A stretch of DNA of 64,000 bases, taken from assembly GCF_014164505.1 (NCBI RefSeq), contig NZ_JACJFI010000003.1:1-64000 (forward strand), read 5' to 3'. The notes under the pieces were generated by a model, which made no database searches, was not told the DNA's origin, and saw only the letters and a program-made list of their open reading frames with translations. Source of the DNA: Shewanella sp. SG41-4. GTDB taxonomy: Bacteria > Pseudomonadota > Gammaproteobacteria > Enterobacterales > Shewanellaceae. Shown in pieces: positions 57,726 through 64,000 of this stretch. The stretch's first letter is position 1, and each line of letters starts with the position of its first letter. The position numbers and the translations under genes are program-made.

Positions 57726-58604
57726 TTATTTACCGTTTGATGACTTCATGTACTTAAAGAAATCACCTTCTGGCTCTAACACCATAATGTCATTTTTACC
57801 GGCAAAACTGTCTTTGTACGCTTCTAAGCTACGTAAAAAACTATAAAACTCAGCATCTTTACTATAGGTATCAGCATAAATCTTTGCCGCTAATGCATCA
57901 CCTTCACCACGAATGGTAAGGGCTTTACGTTCAGCTTCAGCAATCTTTACTGTCACATTGGCATCAATAGTCGCACGGATAATTTCAGCTTGCTCTTTAC
58001 CTTGCGCACGGTGCTCTTTCGCCACAGCTTGACGTTCAGCACGCATACGTTGGTAAATACTAGTACTGACATTAGCAGGTAAGTTAATTTGCTTTACACG
58101 CACATCAACTACTTCAATACCAAGATTCTCAGCACTTTCAGAAGCATTTTCTAATGCGTCGGTTTGCAATTCATCACGCTTACCTGAAACAATTTCCTTG
58201 ATTGTGCGGCGACCAAATTCAGTACGTAAATCGTTGCTGATTTTGGCTTGTAATAAGCTTTCTGCATTGGCTTTAATGCCGCCATTAGTAGAAAGATAGT
58301 ACTTTTCAAAATCACGAATACGCCACTTAACATAAGAATCGACCATTAAGTCTTTCTTTTCAGAAGTTACAAAACGATCTGCAGCACCGTCCAATGTCTG
58401 GATACGCGAATCCAAATAGCGTACTTTATCTACCAAAGGCAATTTAAAGTGAAGGCCTGGTGTGAAAACGGTTGTTACGCCATCTTCTTTAAGCACTTTA
58501 CCGAAACGTGCAACAATCGCGCGTTCACCTTCGCTTACCACCATTAAAGAGGAAAAGCTCACCCCTAAAATGATCACAAGAATGATCAGAGCTAATCTAC
58601 CCAT
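57726..58604 (-). CDS. hflC: HflC, modulator of FtsH
   Basis: 292 residues with an N-terminal membrane helix (LALIILVIILGVSFSSLMVV) and an SPFH/band-7 domain (VVSEGERAIVARFG to about 200), then a coiled coil (KAEAERKALTIRGEGDALAAKIYADTY, cited as a span). With HflK it forms the large periplasmic cage around FtsH. Starts 2 bp after the hflK stop. Confidence 0.96.
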   Translation of the reverse strand: MGRLALIILVIILGVSFSSLMVVSEGERAIVARFGKVLKEDGVTTVFTPGLHFKLPLVDKVRYLDSRIQTLDGAADRFVTSEKKDLMVDSYVKWRIRDFEKYYLSTNGGIKANAESLLQAKISNDLRTEFGRRTIKEIVSGKRDELQTDALENASESAENLGIEVVDVRVKQINLPANVSTSIYQRMRAERQAVAKEHRAQGKEQAEIIRATIDANVTVKIAEAERKALTIRGEGDALAAKIYADTYSKDAEFYSFLRSLEAYKDSFAGKNDIMVLEPEGDFFKYMKSSNGK

Positions 58605-58606
58605 TG

Positions 58607-59767
58607 TTAGTTCCTCCCTTGGCGAACACGATCTTCGCGGCTGAGACGACCATCAGTCTGCATGCTAGTAATAGGCGTATCAACACCACTACTAGAAACA
58701 GAATTGATGTGACGTTCTACCTCAGGTACGACTTGATTGCGCAGACTCTTAGAAGAATCCATCAGCTTATCTAAGGGTAAATACATCAGATTACCGCTAT
58801 TCTTTGTGTCGATAAGTACTTTATTAGTGTCAGCCAACACAGATTGCATCGCATCTATGTATAAACGATTTCTGGTTACACCTGGAGCAGCTTGATATTC
58901 AGGTAATAACTTCTCAAATCGAGCGACTTTACCTCTAGCTTCAAGAACTTCACGCTCTTTGTAAGCACTAGCTTGTTGTGCCATACGTTCGACTGTACCA
59001 CGCGCTTTGGGTTCGATTTCACGAGCATAAGCTTCAGCTTCGCGAATAAAGCGTTGTTCATCTTCCTGAGCAGAGATAGCATCATCAAATGCATCTTTTA
59101 CTTCTTCTGGAGGACGAGCGGGTAAAAAGTTAACATCACGAATTTTCAAGCCTAATTTGTACGGCTCAATAATACGTTCTAACTCAGTCCAAGTATCACG
59201 ACGAATAGCATCACGCCCAGTGGTTAAAATGTCATCCATACGATTATGACCAATGACATAACGTAACGCACTATCAGTCGCTTCACGTAAACTCGAATTG
59301 GCATCAACAGCACTGAACAAGTATGAATATGCATCTGATACGCTGTATTGAACCACAAGTTCAACATTCACGATATTTTCATCAGATGTCAGCATTCTGC
59401 CAGATGCAGGAATCGAGCGGAAAGTTTCCACATCAACCATTGTTACATCGTCAATAAAAGTGGCTTTCCAATGCAAACCGGAACTCACTTCACCGATGTG
59501 CTGACCAAAACGGAGTAACACTCCACGCTCAGCTTCTTTGACCGTATATAAGCCAGACAATGCCCAAATAATTAAGGCAATCACAGCAATTACAATCAGT
59601 AACGATGAATTAAATGGCTGACCAGTAGCGCTACCGCCTCCCTTGCCACCAAAGCGTTTTGATAGGTTACGAAATACTTCGTCAAGATCTGGTGGCCCTT
59701 TATCGTTACCACCTTTATTTCCCCAAGGGTCTTTGTTCCCCTTGTTACCGGGCTCATTCCAAGCCAT
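58607..59767 (-). CDS. hflK: HflK, modulator of FtsH
   Basis: 386 residues. The Gly/Asn-rich cytoplasmic leader (NEPGNKGNKDPWGNKGGNDK) is typical of HflK. One membrane helix near 53-72 and the SPFH domain (VKEAERGVLLRFGQH) follow, then a helical, Ala/Glu-rich region. Partner of HflC. Confidence 0.96.
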   Translation of the reverse strand: MAWNEPGNKGNKDPWGNKGGNDKGPPDLDEVFRNLSKRFGGKGGGSATGQPFNSSLLIVIAVIALIIWALSGLYTVKEAERGVLLRFGQHIGEVSSGLHWKATFIDDVTMVDVETFRSIPASGRMLTSDENIVNVELVVQYSVSDAYSYLFSAVDANSSLREATDSALRYVIGHNRMDDILTTGRDAIRRDTWTELERIIEPYKLGLKIRDVNFLPARPPEEVKDAFDDAISAQEDEQRFIREAEAYAREIEPKARGTVERMAQQASAYKEREVLEARGKVARFEKLLPEYQAAPGVTRNRLYIDAMQSVLADTNKVLIDTKNSGNLMYLPLDKLMDSSKSLRNQVVPEVERHINSVSSSGVDTPITSMQTDGRLSREDRVRQGRN

Positions 59768-59800
59768 TTAGCACTCCATAATTGGATGAAATAAATGAGA

Positions 59801-61108
59801 TTAACAAGTGGCGTCTACTTCTGAAGGTTCAAAAATAAATGCCTCTAATTCCCCTTGACTCTGTTTAGCTAATCGGCGCCAATTGGCGTCCGATAAACGA
59901 ACAGATAAAATACAGTTCCCCAGATCGTCATACTCTTTCTGCTGTATTGCATCCAGTCGATAAAACTGGCCAAGATAATGTCCTGCTGATGCAGGTATTT
60001 TCAATGTAAGCTCACAAATCACTTCACCGATTAACTCGGTTATCGCTTTCAGCAGCAAATCAAATCCAATGCGTTTTTGCGCAGAGACCCAAACCCTTTC
60101 AGGTTTACCGTCTTCATCGTAATCGATACGAGGCGCGAAATCTTCAAGTAAATCTATCTTATTACATACAATCAATTGAGTGATTTCATCAGCATCAATT
60201 TCTTTCAGTACTCTTTGTACTTGATCAAAATTTTCAGTCATATTGTCATCAGCACAATCTACGACATGTAACAAAATTTCAGCTTGTCGAGTTTCTTGTA
60301 GTGTGGCTTTAAATGCTGCAACGAGATCATGAGGTAAATGACGAATAAACCCAACAGTATCCGCTAAAATCACCGCACCATCAGGCAACGATAACTTACG
60401 CAGTGTCGGATCTAATGTTGCGAATAACTGATCGGCAGCATAAACATCCGACGAAGTTAGCGCATTAAATAATGTCGATTTACCCGCATTTGTATAACCT
60501 ACTAAAGACACAGTCGCTAAATCACTGCGCTTACGAGCTCGTCGGCTTTGCTCACGTTGTTTATCTACTTTATCGAGGCGACGATTAATATTCTTAATCC
60601 GGCCTCGCAATAAACGTCGGTCTGTTTCAAGCTGGGTTTCACCCGGCCCTCTCATCCCGATACCACCTTTTTGTCTCTCTAAATGAGTCCAACCACGAAT
60701 TAGGCGTGTCGACATGTGGCGCAATTGCGCTAGCTCCACTTGCATCTTACCTTCATGAGTTCTCGCTCGTTGAGCAAAAATATCAAGGATCAACGTAGTT
60801 CGATCTAAGACTCGGCACTGGCACACTACTTCAAGATTACGTTCTTGAGCTGGACTCAATGCATGATTAAAAATCACTACATTGGCTTCAGTAGCAGCGA
60901 CCATAGCAGCTAGTTCTTCAGCTTTACCGGTACCGATAAAAAACTTACGGTCCGGCGAGCGTCTGCTGCCGGTAATCACTCCAACGGAGCGAGCACCAGC
61001 AGATTCAACTAACAGCTGCAATTCAACAAGATCTTCTCGACGCTCTTCGTCTGAAAAATCTATATGAACTAATACAGCTGTTTCACCCGCTTCATAACGA
61101 TCAAACAA
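59801..61108 (-). CDS. hflX: Ribosome-splitting GTPase HflX (TTG start)
   Basis: 435 residues. N-terminal HflX domain, then GTPase motifs: G1 GYTNAGKST near 201-209, G3 DTVGFI, G4 NKIDLL. Splits stalled or heat-damaged 70S ribosomes. The start is TTG at 61108 (TTG TTT GAT CGT TAT), matching the family N-terminus FDRYEAGE; AAGGA lies about 11 bases before it. No closer ATG fits. Second gene after hfq (20 bp). Confidence 0.95.
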   Translation of the reverse strand: MFDRYEAGETAVLVHIDFSDEERREDLVELQLLVESAGARSVGVITGSRRSPDRKFFIGTGKAEELAAMVAATEANVVIFNHALSPAQERNLEVVCQCRVLDRTTLILDIFAQRARTHEGKMQVELAQLRHMSTRLIRGWTHLERQKGGIGMRGPGETQLETDRRLLRGRIKNINRRLDKVDKQREQSRRARKRSDLATVSLVGYTNAGKSTLFNALTSSDVYAADQLFATLDPTLRKLSLPDGAVILADTVGFIRHLPHDLVAAFKATLQETRQAEILLHVVDCADDNMTENFDQVQRVLKEIDADEITQLIVCNKIDLLEDFAPRIDYDEDGKPERVWVSAQKRIGFDLLLKAITELIGEVICELTLKIPASAGHYLGQFYRLDAIQQKEYDDLGNCILSVRLSDANWRRLAKQSQGELEAFIFEPSEVDATC

Positions 61109-61128
61109 AAATTATATTCCTTTTCAAA

Positions 61129-61386
61129 TTATTCAGCATCGCTTTCTTCACCATGGGCAGTACCCTGATGAGCAGAAACATTAAATGGGCGTGCTGGTAC
61201 GACTGTTGAAATAGCGTGCTTGTAAACCATTTGGCTTACTGTATTTTTCAACAAGATAACAAATTGATCGAATGACTCAACTTGACCTTGTAATTTAATA
61301 CCATTCACTAAATAGATAGAGACGGGCACACGCTCCCGACGCAATGCGTTCAAAAATGGGTCTTGTAAAGATTGCCCCTTAGCCAT
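61129..61386 (-). CDS. hfq: RNA chaperone Hfq
   Basis: 85 residues; shorter than the E. coli protein (102). The Sm core is complete: [22 protein letters not shown], then the Sm2-like stretch [14 protein letters not shown]. The C-terminal tail is only about 18 residues and acidic (HGEESDAE). Hfq brings sRNAs and mRNAs together. Member of the miaA-hfq-hflX-hflKC cluster. Confidence 0.98.
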   Translation of the reverse strand: MAKGQSLQDPFLNALRRERVPVSIYLVNGIKLQGQVESFDQFVILLKNTVSQMVYKHAISTVVPARPFNVSAHQGTAHGEESDAE

Positions 61387-61470
61387 TTCAATTTCCTTTT
61401 TTATTTTAATAAATCTGTTGAATTAAGTTTTATTGTTTAGTTTTAGTATTATACAGCAACAGCTAATAAG

Positions 61471-62397
61471 CTAGCGGCTTTGTCGCATAAGTGTAACTAA
61501 ATTCCCTTCTACACCACTTTCAAGCCACATTAAATCTGGCCAACTCCTCAACCATGTTAATTGACGTTTGGCCAATTGCCTAGTGGCTGCGGTAGCTTTT
61601 TCGACCATTGTCGCATGATCAAATTCATTATCGAGGTACTGCCAGCACTGCCTGTAACCAACACAACGCATAGATGGTAGCTCTAAATGCAAATCATCAC
61701 GCGCTTTTAAACGCGCAACTTCTTCGATAAAACCTTGCTCTAGCATGATATTAAAACGCTTAGCGATTAACTCATGTAATACTTTTCGATCGTTTGGCGC
61801 AATAGCAAATTGCACTACATCATACGGCAAAGCGGCTGACTTAGTTTGAGTCAATTGCGTCATTGTTTTACCGCTAATCCGATAAACCTCTAATGCACGC
61901 GACAATCGTTGTGGATCGTTAGGATGAATTCTCTCTCCTGCAACGGGGTCGATACGACACAATTCTTGATGCAGCGATTCCCAACCATCAGTTTGCGCTT
62001 GCGCTAATATTTGTTGCCTAATACCTTCATCAGCACTAGGTAAAGGTGATAAGCCTTCTAACAATGCCTTAAAGTACATCATGGTGCCACCCACGAGTAA
62101 AGGGGTCTTACCACGGCTAATAATATCTTCGATAGCCAATAATGCATCACGGCGAAAATCTGCCGCGGAATAACTCTCGCTAGGGTCAAGAATATCAATT
62201 AATTTATGCGGAGCCATTTCCAGTTCTTCTGCACTGGGTTTAGCAGACCCAATATTCATATCACGGTATATCAATGCTGAATCTACTGAGATAATTTCGC
62301 AATTATATTGAGTCGCCATATCAATGGCTAATGCCGTTTTGCCTGAGGCGGTAGGCCCCATTAAAAATATCACTTTCGGCTTATCGACACTATTCAC
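61471..62397 (-). CDS. miaA: tRNA dimethylallyltransferase
   Basis: 308 residues. P-loop GPTASGKT near 13-20; [32 protein letters not shown]; and the C-terminal zinc-free domain ending [14 protein letters not shown]. Adds dimethylallyl to A37 of UNN-reading tRNAs. Begins 1 bp after the mutL stop; tight coupling. Confidence 0.97.
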   Translation of the reverse strand: MNSVDKPKVIFLMGPTASGKTALAIDMATQYNCEIISVDSALIYRDMNIGSAKPSAEELEMAPHKLIDILDPSESYSAADFRRDALLAIEDIISRGKTPLLVGGTMMYFKALLEGLSPLPSADEGIRQQILAQAQTDGWESLHQELCRIDPVAGERIHPNDPQRLSRALEVYRISGKTMTQLTQTKSAALPYDVVQFAIAPNDRKVLHELIAKRFNIMLEQGFIEEVARLKARDDLHLELPSMRCVGYRQCWQYLDNEFDHATMVEKATAATRQLAKRQLTWLRSWPDLMWLESGVEGNLVTLMRQSR

Positions 62398-62398
62398 G

Positions 62399-64000
62399 TT
62401 AATTATCTTTCATCCAATTTTGCCAAGGTATTATGCGCTCTTGGTCATAGCAAGTTTGTTGCGTTTCATCGTCAAGTGAACAAAATAGCTGCCATAAATT
62501 TGGGGCAGGCTCAAATTGCGATAAACTTTGTTGTGCCAGCCAACCCGCAATAGCACTCTGGGTTGGTTGCTCTAATTGTATCCATTGCAGTAACTCTGGG
62601 ATCACAATAGCAAGTTGGCTTTCCCTCAAATATGGGGGCACTTTTTTAATAATCAACTGTTGGAACCGAATTGTTAACTCAATACCCATTTGACGAAGTA
62701 ATTGATCACGAGCAGCTAAGGTTTCTATCCAATCCAAATCAGCAGCTAAAGAGACAGGCATTAACAAAGGCTGCGACACTAAACCGTTAGCTAATTTAGT
62801 TTCAACTTCTTTCTTTCTTACTGCCAATAACACGGTTTTTATCGGCAGTAATGACAACTTATCATCTTTACAAATAACCCAATTTTCACCCGCTAATAAC
62901 GGCGGCATAGTAAGTTGAGCAGCTTCATTAACATAGGATACCGCACTATTCATCGGGGTATGCAACAATTGCCCATAATTGACAATAGCCGTTTTAGTCT
63001 GAGCAGAAGAGAGTTCACTAGAAGGCTTTTTATCATAACTAGGCTTAAATGCAGCTGAATAACCTCCAGATAATCCATTACTCTTTCCAGGCACATGCAT
63101 TGAACCAAATTGGCTAACACTGTTAATAGCTTTACTTGAGTCATGATTAAGTGTGAACACGTCTTCTGCCGTAGCGACAGTACTCACATTCTGCATCAAG
63201 TTTGATTCTGTGTGCATTGGAGCAACATTATCATGAGGTTCTAATTCATCAGATAAAGGTAACACCGGCATTTCAACTAATGCTGACTGCACCGCTTGTA
63301 AAATAAAGTCATGCACATAACGAGATTGATGAAAACGTACTTCGTGTTTAGCTGGATGTACATTGACATCAACTTGATGTGGGTCAAGAGATAACATCAA
63401 CACATATCCAGGCTGATGCTCAATACCATATTCAGCAAAAGCTTGTTTTACTGCATGGCTGACCAATCGGTCTCTAATTAATCGTCCATTAACATAAAAA
63501 AAGTTGGTATCGGTAATAACAGTGTCTTGTGGTGATTGGAGATAACCGGTTAATAATAAATCATCATGTTGACATGTAATACTCAACGCTTGTTCAGCAA
63601 ATGCTCTGCCACAAATTTGCGACAAACGTTGTTGTGTTTGAATTTCTGTATTTGCAGGACGATACTGGCGAACTAACTTGCCATTGTGTGTCAGGGTAAA
63701 GTGAATATCACTACGCACAATAGCAATCCGTTTTAGCCATTCATCAATATGGGTAAATTCGGTTTTGTCGCTTTTTAAAAAACGGCGCCTGGCGGGAGTA
63801 TTAAAAAATAAATCCACCACTTCAATAGTCGATCCTTGTGGATGCGCAGCAGGAGTCACTTTCACGTCCATTTGTGAGCCTTCAGCATAGGCCTGCCAAG
63901 CTTCAGATTGCTCAGCCGTTTTCGAGGTTAATGTTAATCGCGACACCGAACTAATACTGGCCAAGGCCTCACCCCGAAAACCAAAGCTTAAAATAGCTTC
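62399..64000 (-). CDS. mutL: DNA mismatch repair protein MutL (5' part outside window)
   Basis: GHKL ATPase that links MutS to downstream endonuclease steps. The frame stays open to the window edge; the visible part is 533 residues, beginning within the conserved ATP lid ([13 protein letters not shown]). About 80-90 residues are missing. The [14 protein letters not shown] and [10 protein letters not shown] motifs are present. A linker rich in Ser/Asn (about 240-330 of the visible part) precedes the dimerisation domain, which ends near [17 protein letters not shown]. No metal-site motif DQHAAHERI is visible, as expected for the enterobacterial-type MutL that relies on MutH. Confidence 0.96.
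   Translation of the reverse strand, partial: EAILSFGFRGEALASISSVSRLTLTSKTAEQSEAWQAYAEGSQMDVKVTPAAHPQGSTIEVVDLFFNTPARRRFLKSDKTEFTHIDEWLKRIAIVRSDIHFTLTHNGKLVRQYRPANTEIQTQQRLSQICGRAFAEQALSITCQHDDLLLTGYLQSPQDTVITDTNFFYVNGRLIRDRLVSHAVKQAFAEYGIEHQPGYVLMLSLDPHQVDVNVHPAKHEVRFHQSRYVHDFILQAVQSALVEMPVLPLSDELEPHDNVAPMHTESNLMQNVSTVATAEDVFTLNHDSSKAINSVSQFGSMHVPGKSNGLSGGYSAAFKPSYDKKPSSELSSAQTKTAIVNYGQLLHTPMNSAVSYVNEAAQLTMPPLLAGENWVICKDDKLSLLPIKTVLLAVRKKEVETKLANGLVSQPLLMPVSLAADLDWIETLAARDQLLRQMGIELTIRFQQLIIKKVPPYLRESQLAIVIPELLQWIQLEQPTQSAIAGWLAQQSLSQFEPAPNLWQLFCSLDDETQQTCYDQERIIPWQNWMKDN

Overview
The window is about 64 kb of chromosome from a gammaproteobacterium, most likely an AT-rich Shewanella (the S. 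frigidimarina-like part of the genus). This rests on gene order and protein identity. The order mutL-miaA-hfq-hflX-hflK-hflC, petABC-sspAB, pabA, an S9 peptidase, astC-astA-astD with a DUF1338 gene, a two-component pair and crp is the arrangement I know from Shewanella chromosomes. I saw no rRNA, tRNA, insertion sequence, prophage or CRISPR array. Coding density is high. The only clear decay is one GAF-GGDEF pseudogene.

Layout. (1) 0.1-5 kb: a membrane-anchored bactofilin, an AFG1/ZapE-type ATPase, a DUF3081-like small protein, an SbtA-like bicarbonate permease, a perfect 26-bp hairpin and the broken cyclase. (2) 5-15 kb: glnE, then a rightward envelope cluster: lipoprotein, DUF350 membrane protein, membrane-fused aminopropyltransferase (spermidine synthase-like), YjfI (DUF2170), PspA-family coiled coil, YjfK (DUF2491) and a 111-aa protein that looks like two tandem ribbon-helix-helix units. 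A separately transcribed potassium channel follows. (3) 15-25 kb: mrcB, hrpB, a GGDEF-EAL protein, thpR, pepB and sfsA. (4) 25-31 kb: dksA, gluQRS, pcnB (apparently with an AUU start), folK, panB and panC. (5) 31-41 kb: a small secreted protein, yheV, yheS, a TIGR02444-like gene, yheT, yheU, prkB, a Sel1/TPR protein and crp. This is the classical yhe-prkB-crp neighbourhood, interrupted by a Tat-signal protein plus GMC oxidoreductase pair. (6) 41.5-44 kb: PepSY, response regulator and sensor kinase. (7) 44-53.5 kb: arginine succinyltransferase pathway genes, an HDOD protein, an S9 peptidase lipoprotein and pabA. (8) 53.5-64 kb: sspB-sspA, petCBA (cytochrome bc1), hflCK, hflX, hfq, miaA and mutL, the last cut off at the window edge.

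The most interesting unit is the PspA/DUF350/aminopropyltransferase cluster. Its two gene blocks each start behind a promoter-like sequence whose -35 element overlaps the same exact 13-bp palindrome, GACATATTATGTC. The second promoter carries another copy about one promoter length downstream. The operator repeat, the candidate RHH regulator encoded at the end of the cluster, and the joining of polyamine chemistry, a membrane-remodelling PspA protein and an adjacent K+ channel suggest one co-regulated envelope-stress module. E. coli has a partial parallel in yjfIJKL.

Other points worth checking are the non-canonical AUU start of pcnB, the bactofilin with a transmembrane tail, the DUF1338 enzyme in the ast operon, the 20-bp TetR-operator-like palindrome between the Tat/GMC pair and yheT, and structured leaders ahead of astC and the S9 peptidase. 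All calls come from reading the sequence; no database search was possible.
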